From: Anaerovirgula multivorans
GTDB lineage: Bacteria > Bacillota > Clostridia > Peptostreptococcales > Natronincolaceae
NCBI RefSeq assembly: GCF_900188145.1
Contig: NZ_FZOJ01000013.1
Location: forward strand, 62,001-126,000
Length of the DNA: 64,000 nt
Reading direction: 5' to 3'
A program made the position numbers and the translations under genes. This document shows positions 24,601 through 33,616 of this stretch, in pieces; position 1 is the stretch's first letter; every line of letters starts with the position of its first letter. Under the pieces are notes generated by a model that did no database searches, had not been told where the DNA came from, and saw only the letters and a program-made list of their open reading frames with translations.

Positions 24601-27309
24601 TCATAGGTATAGCTGGTAATATTCCCTAATGCATCTTGTATGCGGATTAACCGCTTGTATGCGGATTAACCGTTGGTTATCGTCATACGTAAAGCTTGTT
24701 ATATCTCCTGCTTCATTTTTAACAGACAAAAGATTATCATTTTCATCATAGGTCATTCTCGTTATGTTCCTTAGAGCATTGGTAATGGTTAAAAGATTTC
24801 CTCTTTCATCATATGTATAAGCTGTAGTGTTGCCTTTGGCATCTGTTTCTCTAATAAGATTTCCATCGTCATCAAATTCAAAATCTGTTGTAAAGTTCAG
24901 TTCATCTCCAAACTGAATTAAGCGATAGCTGCTGTCATGAACCAATACTTTTTGATTTCCGTTACGGTCTGTTACGATTGTAATTATTTTTCCGGGCTCT
25001 GTCAATTCATCATAAGCAAAAATAGTAGGATAATTATCTTCCAGTCCATCTTTTTGAGATATGATTCTTCCATATTCATCAAATGTGTTCTCAAAAATCT
25101 GTTTTTCTTCTGAGTCTGTAGCGGACAGAATCTGACCTTCGTGGTTATGGGTATAGGTAATGGTTGCACCTATGCTTTCTGTTATAGTCGTTAGATTCTT
25201 ATTTGCATCATACTGGAATAGCACTTCTCTATTCAGGGGGGCTGTAAGTTTTTCAATTAGATTATTATCATCATAGGAAAGGATTAATTTTTTGTTTGAT
25301 ATAGGTTCAATAATCTCCTTTAAGCGATTAAACTCATCATAATAGAACATAATTGAAAATTGGTTAGAATTTATAATTTCAATTAATTTCCCTGTTGAGT
25401 CAAACAAATAACTAGTTTTATCCTTCCGTACTAATTCATAACCTTCATCCTCTTTTTTTGTGAGGGTATCAAAGCGAACGGAATAATCTTCGGGAAAATA
25501 CTTATTTTCATTTTCTTTTAAAAATAGATTTTTTCGGTTTTGATTCCATAAAACGTTAATATTATCATCGGAAAGAAATTCTAATTTTACTTCAAAAGGA
25601 TGACTCCAAGCTTTTCCCAATGAACCTGCTTTCAGCAGGAGGGAGTTGTAATTGATAGAAAATACAATAGGCTGTGCTCCTTTTATTGTTAGTAAGTGAA
25701 GGTCAATTATCTGAGCCCCGGTTGAAGTATCTATTGGGTCACTTATTAAAGATCGCAGAGAAATCTGGGCTGGGTCTCTTTTGGCTATTTCCTCTGCTGC
25801 ATTCAGACCTGTAATATCTTTTATTGTAGGTGTTCCAGGAATTGCTCTGAGAAAAGGATATCCGTCATGGATATAAGCATCAATATCCCACACATTTTCA
25901 AAATCCCAGCCAATAAACGTGTTTATGTCCTTCATTTGTACTGTTGTACGAGGCTCTCCACCATTTGTATTGGATTGACCTGAAGTTTCGGCGTCGTAGT
26001 AGGAATTATAGATAATTTCAGTACTATATCCAACTAAGCCACCTGCATAAAGCTCTGCATCTGTCCATCCTATACTATAGCATTTATCTATATATCCTAT
26101 ATTAAACCCTATTAATCCACCTGCAGTGTAGCGAATAGCTGTTACATTGCCTGTTGCATATGAATTACTTATAGCACCCTCATTATCTCCAACAAGACCC
26201 CCAATTGTACTTTTCCCGTAAACATTACCTGCTGCATATGACCTTTGAATTTCGCCTGAATTCCACCCTACCAGTCCACCAAAGTAGTCACCAAATGTTC
26301 TAGGATCATCAATTAATGTTATGTTACCCGTTGCATACGAATCACTAATAAGTGCAGGATACAAAGAACTTGGAAAAACTGGAACATTTAAACCTACCAA
26401 ACCACCGCAAGTTTCAGCAGCATTTACATTTACTGCTGAATGCGCCCTGCTAATAATTCCGCCTAGATTAACACCAATTAATCCACCAGTTGGTCCGCTG
26501 ACTAACCATCCATATTCATCTTCAAATACAAATCCTGTGACACTACCTGATACATGTACATTATCAATATTACCACCTGGGGAAACATCATAAAGTCCAT
26601 TTTCTCCCACCAAACCACCTACAAAATAGTTTCCTGTTACATTTATATTTTCTAATTTAATATTTTTTAACTCTGCCGGTCTTATAATTCTTCCAAACAA
26701 GCCAATACTGTTCTCCATTGGCCTATTAATAAACAAAGAGGAAATACGTTTATTATTACCATCAAAAACGCCAGTAAAATTTTCTATTGGTTGCCAATTA
26801 CTATACTCGCTTAAATCAATATTCGCCATCTGTATATAATGGGCTGATAAATCATGCCGTATATTATTTAAATCTTCAGCGTTCCATATTTGGTATGGAT
26901 TTTCGGGAATACCCTCGCCCATATATACTGCGATTTTATTCATTACTTTTTCTTCCAATAAAGTCAGTTGATCCTCATCTGGTTTTTCTGCTTCCATTGG
27001 GTATGTTTTAGAAAGAATATTCCTCCGTTCAGCATTTAGGCTCAATCTTTCTAGTGGTGACTTCAACAGCCTAGGATGACTTTTGAAAATGTCCTGTAGC
27101 TGTGAAGGAAGGTCTTCCACAAACTCTGCTGCTGTATCTGTGTACAAGGAACTTATCCAATTGTCGGACCTATTTGCTGCTTTGACATCCACACTGGTTT
27201 GTTCTGCAAAAACATGATTAGCAATAAAAAATATCCCTGATGAAAACAGAATTTGAATAAAAAATGCCACTATTAAAATAACCGAGATATGCCTGCATTG
27301 CTTCTCCAT
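24601..27309 (-). CDS. N-terminal half of the GLUG/RHS repeat surface protein, ends prematurely
   Basis: A signal peptide (about 8-35) is followed by a linker, then a run of GLUG-type repeats (about 150-480; GGLVGENG, GGLIGVNLGG, GGLVGWNSG, GGLVGDNEGAISNSYATGNV), an RHS N-terminal module (DPIDTSTGAQIIDLHLLTIKG, then INYNSLLLKAG with a SHPFEVKLEF tail), and YD repeats. ATG at 27309 (MEKQCRH) follows GGAGGA. After ITSFTYDDNQRLIRIQ the sequence leaves the repeat pattern and stops within 20 residues because of the 19-bp duplication. Exported GLUG adhesin modules joined to an RHS shell suggest a wall-attached contact-dependent toxin or adhesin. Confidence 0.88.
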   Translation of the reverse strand: MEKQCRHISVILIVAFFIQILFSSGIFFIANHVFAEQTSVDVKAANRSDNWISSLYTDTAAEFVEDLPSQLQDIFKSHPRLLKSPLERLSLNAERRNILSKTYPMEAEKPDEDQLTLLEEKVMNKIAVYMGEGIPENPYQIWNAEDLNNIRHDLSAHYIQMANIDLSEYSNWQPIENFTGVFDGNNKRISSLFINRPMENSIGLFGRIIRPAELKNIKLENINVTGNYFVGGLVGENGLYDVSPGGNIDNVHVSGSVTGFVFEDEYGWLVSGPTGGLIGVNLGGIISRAHSAVNVNAAETCGGLVGLNVPVFPSSLYPALISDSYATGNITLIDDPRTFGDYFGGLVGWNSGEIQRSYAAGNVYGKSTIGGLVGDNEGAISNSYATGNVTAIRYTAGGLIGFNIGYIDKCYSIGWTDAELYAGGLVGYSTEIIYNSYYDAETSGQSNTNGGEPRTTVQMKDINTFIGWDFENVWDIDAYIHDGYPFLRAIPGTPTIKDITGLNAAEEIAKRDPAQISLRSLISDPIDTSTGAQIIDLHLLTIKGAQPIVFSINYNSLLLKAGSLGKAWSHPFEVKLEFLSDDNINVLWNQNRKNLFLKENENKYFPEDYSVRFDTLTKKEDEGYELVRKDKTSYLFDSTGKLIEIINSNQFSIMFYYDEFNRLKEIIEPISNKKLILSYDDNNLIEKLTAPLNREVLFQYDANKNLTTITESIGATITYTHNHEGQILSATDSEEKQIFENTFDEYGRIISQKDGLEDNYPTIFAYDELTEPGKIITIVTDRNGNQKVLVHDSSYRLIQFGDELNFTTDFEFDDDGNLIRETDAKGNTTAYTYDERGNLLTITNALRNITRMTYDENDNLLSVKNEAGDITSFTYDDNQRLIRIQAVNPHTRCIREYYQLYL
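24635..24672. repeat. Perfect 19-bp tandem duplication causing a frameshift
   Basis: CTTGTATGCGGATTAACCG occurs twice head to tail (24635-24653 and 24654-24672). Nineteen is not a multiple of three. Removing one copy restores the reading NQRLIRIQDALGNITSYTYDEN without any other change. Confidence 0.97.
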
Positions 27310-27470
27310 ATAGTTTCCTCCATTCATATTTGGGTATAAATTTGAAAATTCACTATATTTTCTAGATTCAATGCCTCAAATGTAAATTCCTTCTATTTTT
27401 TTCATTTTTTTGTATTTTTTAAATTTATTGTATTTTATAAAGTCTTATATTTATAGTATCCTTTCCATAT

Positions 27471-27664
27471 GCGCCAAGCTAACCTAATAATGGAAAATTT
27501 CATTGTATTTTAATAAAAACAATTGAAATTCTTGACTCATTTAGAGTTTAGAATATCACTACTTATCAATAACATGAACCTTAAATAAACTGAAACGAAT
27601 CAAGAAATTGTTTTTTTAAACATTAATACAAGCAAATTATACCAAATACTGGGTTAGCTTGGCG
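27471..27664. mobile_element. Small element with 14-bp terminal inverted repeats (MITE-like)
   Basis: GCGCCAAGCTAACC (27471-27484) and GGTTAGCTTGGCGC (27651-27664) are perfect inverses; weaker matching continues outside as CCAT. The 166 bp between are AT-rich without a gene. It lies upstream of the RHS gene and next to the UPF0210 fragment. The element family is not recognised. Confidence 0.55.
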
Positions 27665-27713
27665 CTAATGGTGCCTTTTCTATGAAACTTATAGTATATC
27701 ACTTTCTAATAAC

Positions 27714-27764
27714 ATCAGCCGTGGAGGAAAAATTCCTGCTCCAGTTCATAGTTTCAAAAACTAA
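27714..27764 (+). pseudogene. Second copy of the 3' end of a UPF0210 gene
   Basis: Seventeen codons, [16 protein letters not shown] and stop, match 20167-20217 at about 84 percent of bases. Seven of the 16 sense codons differ: six are synonymous third-position changes and one is Arg to Lys, the mark of a once functional homologue rather than a recent copy. Sequence before it is only faintly similar. A terminator resembling that of the intact gene follows. Confidence 0.85.
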
Positions 27765-27767
27765 AAA

Positions 27768-27810
27768 ATAAAGGACTACCATTCCGTTTGTAGGGCTGGT
27801 AGTCCTTTAT
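27768..27810. terminator. 14-bp terminator hairpin shared by clpE and the UPF0210 fragment
   Basis: ATAAAGGACTACCA (27768-27781) pairs with TGGTAGTCCTTTAT (27797-27810); on the minus strand TTTTT follows, ending clpE seven bases after its stop. Confidence 0.9.
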
Positions 27811-27816
27811 AAAAAT

Positions 27817-30120
27817 TTAGTACTTTATGTTTTCCTGTGTAAGAAAAATCTTATTATTAATTAGTTCTACCTTTATATGCGCTCCTTCATGAAATTTATT
27901 TTGAAGATAATTCTCAGCAATCTCATCTTCAATATACTTTTGAATAGTTCTCCTTAAAGGTCTCGCCCCATACTTTTCGTCATATCCTTTTTCTAAAATA
28001 AAGGCCTTCACCTCATCACTAATCTCTAGTGTCATACCTTTTTCTTTAACTTCCTCCACAACTTCCTTTAGCATTAAGTCTACAATTTCATATAGTTCTT
28101 CCCGGTTAAGTCGATCAAAAACAATAATCTCATCAATACGATTTAAAAACTCTGGTCGAAAGGTTTCCTTTAGAGCATCTCTTACCTTTGATTCCATTGC
28201 TTCATATCCATTTTTACCAAAACCTATGCCGCTAGATTTCAACTGAGTTCCTATGTTAGATGTCATGACGATCACTGTATTTTCGAAAAAAACAGTTCTA
28301 CCTTGATTATCGGTTAGTCTTCCATCCTCTAAAATTTGCAATAAGAGGTTAAATACATCCGGATGTGCTTTTTCCATCTCATCTAGTAAAATAACTGAAT
28401 AAGGTCTTCTTCTAACCTTTTCTGTCAATTGCCCGCCTTGGTCATAACCAATATATCCCGGGGGAGCTCCGATGAGTTTAGAAACCGTATGTTTTTCCAT
28501 ATACTCAGACATGTCCATTCGAATCATAGCTTCTTCATTTCCAAAAAGCTCTGATGCTAAAGCCTTAACCAATTCTGTTTTGCCTACCCCTGTTGGCCCA
28601 ACGAAAATAAAAGAAGAAGGTTTTTTCTTTTTCTTAAATCCTGAACGATTACGGCGTATCGTTCTAGCAAGACTTTTAACAGCCTCATTTTGTCCTATGA
28701 TTCTTTCATGCAGTTTTTCCTCTAATTGTAATAGCCTTTGAGCTTCTTTCTCAGTAATCTTTTGTACAGGGATTTTTGTCCAAGCTTCAATAACGGCTGC
28801 AATATCTTCAACAGTAATATACACTTTGCTGCATTCTTCTTCGATATCTTTTATTTTATCAATTAATATGCATTCTTCTACTTTGTATTGAGCAGCTTTT
28901 TCAAAGTCATTTTCTCGAGCTAAGGCTTCTCTATTTTCTTGTAGGACATTTAATTCCTCTTTTAAAGCCTCCACTTCAATTAAACCTTGATTTTTTAGAT
29001 TTGCTCTAGAACCTGCTTCATCAATTACGTCGATAGCTTTATCTGGCAGGTATCTGTCAGTAATATACCTTTCAGATAGCTTCGCTGCTGTTTCCAATAC
29101 TTCATCCGATATTGTAACCTTATGATAAGTTTCATAATATTCTTTAATTCCCTTCAATATTTCTATCGTTTCCTCAAGGGTTGGTTCTTCAATTAACACT
29201 GGTTGAAATCTTCTTTCTAAAGCAGCGTCCTTCTCAATATGCTTTCTATATTCTTCTAAGGTAGTAGCACCTATGATTTGTATTTCTCCCTTAGCAAGGG
29301 CGGGCTTTAGAATATTTGCAGCATTCATAACACCACCATGTACTTCACCAGCTCCCATAATATTGTGGACTTCATCAATAACCAGTATGATATTCCCCAA
29401 GTCCTGTGCCTCTTTAATAATTGACTTCATACGGCCTTCAAATTGACCTCTAAACTGTGTTCCTGCTACGATAGCAGTTAGATCTAATAGATAGACCTCC
29501 GCACCAAAAAGCTTTGCTGGCACCTGTTTTTCAACAATTCTCACAGCTAAGCCCTCTGCAATAGCTGTTTTACCAACTCCTGGCTCACCAATCAAGATTG
29601 GATTGTTCTTTGTTCTTCTATTTAAAATCTGTATTACCCTATCAATTTCCCTATGTCTTCCAATAATTTTGTCTACTTCCTTGTTTATAGCTCTTTCTGT
29701 AAGATTGCTGCCATAGGTATCTAAATGTTTTTTCTTCCTTTTAGATTTTTTATTTTTTGCCTGCTTCCTAGTTTCTTCTTTTGTGTCAGCAAAAGAATCC
29801 CTTTCTTCATCAAAGAGATGAAGATTTTCTTCTTTATCTTCTGCTTTATTATTAAATAAACTCATTAATGATTGCTGACTCTCCAAACCGTCTAGATTAA
29901 ATTCTTCCTCTCCCTCAGCAGGATTAATATCCATCTCTTCTGTTAAGCTTTCTATTTCCTCCTCTGTCATGCCTGTCTGTTGCATAATCTGATCAATAAC
30001 TGGAAGGCCCATTTTTTTTGCGCAGGGTATACAGATGCCCTTCATTTCTGATTTTCCATTTTCAAATTTTGTTGCAAACACAACTGCTGTATTTTTATTG
30101 CATATAGAACACTTTTTCAT
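27817..30120 (-). CDS. clpE: ClpE-type AAA+ unfoldase with N-terminal zinc finger
   Basis: A 767-residue Hsp100 protein. The N-terminus has a two-CxxC zinc finger (CSICNKN...CIPCAKK), which marks ClpE rather than ClpC (no Clp-N repeats). Then follow AAA domain 1 ([19 protein letters not shown]), a coiled-coil UVR-type middle region with [13 protein letters not shown], and AAA domain 2 ([21 protein letters not shown]) with an arginine finger segment [10 protein letters not shown] and C-terminal ClpB-D2 region. ATG at 30120 follows GGAG by nine bases. It would unfold substrates for ClpP. No CtsR heptad pair is visible upstream. Confidence 0.93.
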   Translation of the reverse strand: MKKCSICNKNTAVVFATKFENGKSEMKGICIPCAKKMGLPVIDQIMQQTGMTEEEIESLTEEMDINPAEGEEEFNLDGLESQQSLMSLFNNKAEDKEENLHLFDEERDSFADTKEETRKQAKNKKSKRKKKHLDTYGSNLTERAINKEVDKIIGRHREIDRVIQILNRRTKNNPILIGEPGVGKTAIAEGLAVRIVEKQVPAKLFGAEVYLLDLTAIVAGTQFRGQFEGRMKSIIKEAQDLGNIILVIDEVHNIMGAGEVHGGVMNAANILKPALAKGEIQIIGATTLEEYRKHIEKDAALERRFQPVLIEEPTLEETIEILKGIKEYYETYHKVTISDEVLETAAKLSERYITDRYLPDKAIDVIDEAGSRANLKNQGLIEVEALKEELNVLQENREALARENDFEKAAQYKVEECILIDKIKDIEEECSKVYITVEDIAAVIEAWTKIPVQKITEKEAQRLLQLEEKLHERIIGQNEAVKSLARTIRRNRSGFKKKKKPSSFIFVGPTGVGKTELVKALASELFGNEEAMIRMDMSEYMEKHTVSKLIGAPPGYIGYDQGGQLTEKVRRRPYSVILLDEMEKAHPDVFNLLLQILEDGRLTDNQGRTVFFENTVIVMTSNIGTQLKSSGIGFGKNGYEAMESKVRDALKETFRPEFLNRIDEIIVFDRLNREELYEIVDLMLKEVVEEVKEKGMTLEISDEVKAFILEKGYDEKYGARPLRRTIQKYIEDEIAENYLQNKFHEGAHIKVELINNKIFLTQENIKY

Positions 30121-30260
30121 AAATTTCAACTCCATATTTTATGTATTATGATATTAGACATAGTATCTTTTCTCTTTGATTCATCTTATTTTATTTCCTC
30201 TTCAGTTTATATAAGTTTCATTATATTTACAAATCCTATACTCTACACTTCTTAGTATAT

Positions 30261-30275
30261 TAGATTACTAATCTA
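30261..30275. promoter_or_regulatory. Palindrome in the clpE-ilvE intergenic region
   Basis: TAGATTACTAATCTA is a 15-bp perfect palindrome with one central base, about 140 bp before clpE and 285 bp before ilvE. It could be an operator; nothing else supports this. The remaining 440-bp gap holds no gene. Confidence 0.3.
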
Positions 30276-30487
30276 TTAGTTACCGTAATAGGGTTCAACA
30301 AAACTCCTTTTTTTATGAGTAATAGCAAATTATATATTTTGGGGATTTTGCTTTAATTCATAATTTTAGCATACTATTCTATATTATAACATTTTTATTT
30401 CTTGATAAGAATTTAAGCGTTACTGTTTTAAAAATTTTTTATTCTAAAATGAAGATTGTCAATAATATTATTTAAGGTTTGTAGTAA

Positions 30488-30498
30488 TATGTTATAAT
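30488..30498 (+). promoter_or_regulatory. Extended -10 promoter of ilvE
   Basis: TGTTATAAT (TGn extension plus TATAAT at 30493-30498) without a good -35 hexamer, about 60 bases before the ATG. Confidence 0.5.
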
Positions 30499-30560
30499 TA
30501 TATATATACTACTTATACAACAAAATCAATCAAAATATTTTATAAAAATGGAGGGATTTC

Positions 30561-31586
30561 ATGAGTAAAAATGTGAATATCGATTGGAGTAAACTTGGCT
30601 TTAGCTATATGAAGACTGACCTTCGTTATGTTTCTAAATGGAAGGATGGTCAATGGGATGAAGGAGAATTAGTAGAAGATAATCACTTAACTATTAGCGA
30701 ATCGTCAACCGCCCTTCACTATGGACAACAATGTTTTGAAGGTTTGAAGGCTTATCGCACTAGCGAAAGTGCTATTCAGTTATTTAGGCCAGATGAAAAT
30801 GCTAAGCGTATGCAGGATAGCTGTAGACGTGTGATGATGCCCGAGGTTTCAGTAGAAAAGTTTATTGATGCCTGTATCCAGGTTGTTAAAGCAAATGAAG
30901 CTTATGTACCTCCATATGGAACTGGTGCCACTCTTTATTTAAGACCTTTTGTAATAGGTGTTGGAGACAATATTGGTGTTAAGCCTGCACCAGAGTACAT
31001 ATTCTGTGTCTTCTGCTTACCAGTAGGTCCTTATTTTAAAGGAGGAATGGCTCCTGTAAACTTTACAATTTCTGAATACGATAGAGCAGCACCATATGGA
31101 ACAGGTGCAGCGAAGGTTGGTGGCAATTATGCCGGTAGCCTTTATCCTCATGAGCTGGCCGTAAAAAAAGGTTTTGCAGATTGTATTTATCTTGATCCAA
31201 TGACCCATACAAAAATAGAAGAAGTTGGAGCTGCTAACTTTTTTGGTATTACAAAGGATGATAAGTTTATAACACCAAAGTCACCATCTATCCTTCCTAG
31301 TATCACAAAATATTCTCTAATGTACTTAGCAAAAGAATATTTAGGTATGGAAGTGGAAGAAAGAGATGTACTTGTTAATAACTTAGATGAGTTTAAGGAA
31401 GCAGGGGCTTGTGGAACTGCTGCAGTAATTACACCTATCGGTGGTATCGAATATAAAGATAACCTACACGTATTCTATAGCGAAGCAGAGGTTGGACCTG
31501 TTACGAAGAAGCTTTATAATACCCTTTATGGCATTCAGTTTGGTGATGTAGAAGCACCTGAGGGATGGATTGTAAAAGTAAAGTAA
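30561..31586 (+). CDS. ilvE: Branched-chain amino acid aminotransferase
   Basis: A 341-residue fold-type IV PLP transaminase for Leu, Ile and Val with 2-oxoglutarate. It shows [19 protein letters not shown], the PLP lysine in [24 protein letters not shown] and [15 protein letters not shown], which match the longer (about 340-360 residue) subgroup. ATG at 30561 follows ATGGAGGG. Single-gene unit with its own terminator. No T-box precedes it although such genes often have one in Firmicutes. Confidence 0.96.
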   Translation: MSKNVNIDWSKLGFSYMKTDLRYVSKWKDGQWDEGELVEDNHLTISESSTALHYGQQCFEGLKAYRTSESAIQLFRPDENAKRMQDSCRRVMMPEVSVEKFIDACIQVVKANEAYVPPYGTGATLYLRPFVIGVGDNIGVKPAPEYIFCVFCLPVGPYFKGGMAPVNFTISEYDRAAPYGTGAAKVGGNYAGSLYPHELAVKKGFADCIYLDPMTHTKIEEVGAANFFGITKDDKFITPKSPSILPSITKYSLMYLAKEYLGMEVEERDVLVNNLDEFKEAGACGTAAVITPIGGIEYKDNLHVFYSEAEVGPVTKKLYNTLYGIQFGDVEAPEGWIVKVK

Positions 31587-31618
31587 GCGTAGAATGAATA
31601 AATATCTCAATAGGGTAG

Positions 31619-31650
31619 GCCTGCCACAATATATTGTGGCAGGCTTTTTC
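31619..31650 (+). terminator. ilvE terminator
   Basis: GCCTGCCACAAT/ATTGTGGCAGGC forms a long palindromic stem (31619-31644) followed by TTTTTC. Confidence 0.92.
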
Positions 31651-31903
31651 TATTTGAACAACATCTTTTGTTATAGGCTTGTGTTTGTATTGAAATTAAA
31701 GCATCGAAGTGAATATCCATAAAATCAGCATAGTAGACTATAGACAATTTTTTAAAATTATATTATTATAATAGATAAGCTTATAAGAATAAGCTACCAT
31801 TCTTGGAAAATTTCTGATATAATATATTTATGTACCAATTTTAATATTATTTAGTTTCTTTTCTCCTTTTAAATATCAAACCAATTTGTTTTTCACAAAA
31901 CAA

Positions 31904-31947
31904 ACACTTTTCAAGCTTTTAATTAAGCCTGAAAAGTGTCTTTTTTT
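31904..31947 (+). terminator. Rightward terminator with no gene before it
   Basis: ACACTTTTCA (31904-31913) pairs with TGAAAAGTGT (31930-31939), followed by CTTTTTTT. The 260 bp before it have no ORF, so it might end a small RNA or a leftover transcript. A TATAAT lies at about 31817. Confidence 0.7.
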
Positions 31948-31955
31948 ATTCTTTC

Positions 31956-32001
31956 CCCTTCGGTGTAGTGCTCTGACTCCCTCTAAATTAAGTCTCATTT
32001 A
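31956..32001 (+). repeat. Collapsed copy of the structured interspersed repeat
   Basis: CCTTCGGTGTAGTGCTCTGA plus CTCCC matches the left end of the repeat at 35739, joined directly to TCTAAATTAAGTCTCATTT, matching its right end at 35957. The middle is missing. The stop codon of the flavoprotein gene lies inside the right-end part. Confidence 0.75.
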
Positions 32002-33392
32002 ATCTTATGTGCCATCAATACCCCCATCACAGACGCCATCATTAGTCCTCTTGTCCATCCACTAGAATCTCCTAAACAGTGTAGTCCTTTGATGTTGGTT
32101 TCAAAGTTTTCATCTAAAGTAATTTTGTTGCTGTAAAACTTTATTTCAGGCCCATACAACAAAGTTTCTCTGCTGGCAAAGCCTGGTACAACCGTGTCCA
32201 TTGCTTTAATAAAGTTTAAGATATTTAATAATGGTCTATAAGGAATGGCGGATCCTAAATCTCCAGCTACTGCATCTGGTAGTGTAGGTTTTACGTTGGT
32301 TTGATCTAGTTCACGAGGCCAAGTTCGCTTTCCGTCTAAAATATCTCCATATCTCTGTACCAAAATCTTACCATTTCCCAGCATGTTTACTAGTTCTGCT
32401 ACCTTTTTCCCATATTCAATCGGTTGATTAAATGGCTGTGAAAAATTATGAGAACTCAATATGGCTAGGTTGGTGTTTTCAGATTTTTTATCTTTGTAGG
32501 AATGTCCATTAACAATCGCCAGATCGTTATCATAGTTTTCTTGACTTACAAAACCTCCAGGGTTTTGACAAAAGGTTCTCACCTTATTTTTAAATGGAAC
32601 TGGATAACCAATTAGCTTTGATTCATAAAGTACTTCATTTACCTTTTCCATAATTTCATTTCTCACTTCTACCCGAACACCTATATCCACCGTTCCAGCA
32701 TTATGCTCAATGTCGTGCTTTAAGCATATTTCCTGAAGCCAATCGGCACCTTTCCTGCCAGAAGCCACAACGATTGTCTCTCCTAGGATTATTTTTTCCT
32801 CTTCCTTTGTTTTGGCATTTGCTGTGATTACGCCCTTAGCTATTCCTTCTTCTATAACCAAATCCTTGACTACTGTATCAAAGTGAATTTCAACATTTGC
32901 ATCTAAAAGGCTCTCCTGTATTTTCAAATAGATCTCTTGAGCCTTTTCTGTGCCTAAATGCCTAATAGGACAATCCACCAGCTTAAGTCCTGCTTCTATT
33001 GCTTTTCTTCTTATATGCTTAACCTCTTCACTACAATCTACACCTTCTATTCTTGTATCTGCCCCATATTCTAGGTATATTTGATCTGTATAGTTAATAC
33101 ATTCCTGGGCTTTACTGCTGCCTATTAAATTTGGCAAGTCCCCCCCAACCTCATAGCTTAAGGAAAGCTTTCCATCAGAAAAGGCCCCAGCCCCTGAAAA
33201 ACCTGTAGTAATGTGACAATAGGGCTTGCAATTAACACATTTTCTAGTTTCCTCTTTAGGGCAATGTCTTTTATCAATGCGTCTTCCCTTTTCAATAATC
33301 AAAATACGTTTCTGAGAATTTCCCCTCACCAGCTCTAAGGCAGTAAAAATACCCGATGGTCCAGCTCCTACAATAATAACGTCATATTTCAT
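31995..33392 (-). CDS. FAD-dependent dehydrogenase, COG2509 type
   Basis: A soluble flavoprotein of about 465 residues. The N-terminal dinucleotide fold is YDVIIVGAGPSGIFTALEL, with a Cys-rich stretch soon after (KCVNCKPYCHITTGFSGAGAFSDGKLSL) that marks this COG, and a C-terminal FAD contact GLHCLGDSSGWTRGLMMASVMG. ATG at 33392 (MKYDV) is nine bases after AGGAG; earlier in-frame ATG and TTG lie too close. Substrate unknown. The last codons run into a copy of an interspersed repeat, which may have replaced the original 3' end without harm. No operon partner. Confidence 0.85.
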   Translation of the reverse strand: MKYDVIIVGAGPSGIFTALELVRGNSQKRILIIEKGRRIDKRHCPKEETRKCVNCKPYCHITTGFSGAGAFSDGKLSLSYEVGGDLPNLIGSSKAQECINYTDQIYLEYGADTRIEGVDCSEEVKHIRRKAIEAGLKLVDCPIRHLGTEKAQEIYLKIQESLLDANVEIHFDTVVKDLVIEEGIAKGVITANAKTKEEEKIILGETIVVASGRKGADWLQEICLKHDIEHNAGTVDIGVRVEVRNEIMEKVNEVLYESKLIGYPVPFKNKVRTFCQNPGGFVSQENYDNDLAIVNGHSYKDKKSENTNLAILSSHNFSQPFNQPIEYGKKVAELVNMLGNGKILVQRYGDILDGKRTWPRELDQTNVKPTLPDAVAGDLGSAIPYRPLLNILNFIKAMDTVVPGFASRETLLYGPEIKFYSNKITLDENFETNIKGLHCLGDSSGWTRGLMMASVMGVLMAHKIK

Positions 33393-33616
33393 TACCATCA
33401 ACTCCTATTAATAATAGAATTTTCGAATATTCATCTTTATCCAAGAGTATATAGTTCGTGTATGATCGAATTTTTAGTTGTTTACACTAAATATTGTACA
33501 CTTCTTTCTTTCTTTTGACTAGCATTTTTTTGTTAAATATTGAACCTATTTATCGTTTGCATTAAATAAGAAAAGTAGTCTAAAAAAAAGAAAACTCTTA
33601 ACAAAGAATTTTCCTA

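Noticed and set aside
31017-31208. Antisense frame within ilvE, and similar frames inside thiC, thiG, clpE, murP, agcS and nagB
   Set aside because: These are shadow frames opposite strongly conserved enzymes, without binding sites or recognisable products.
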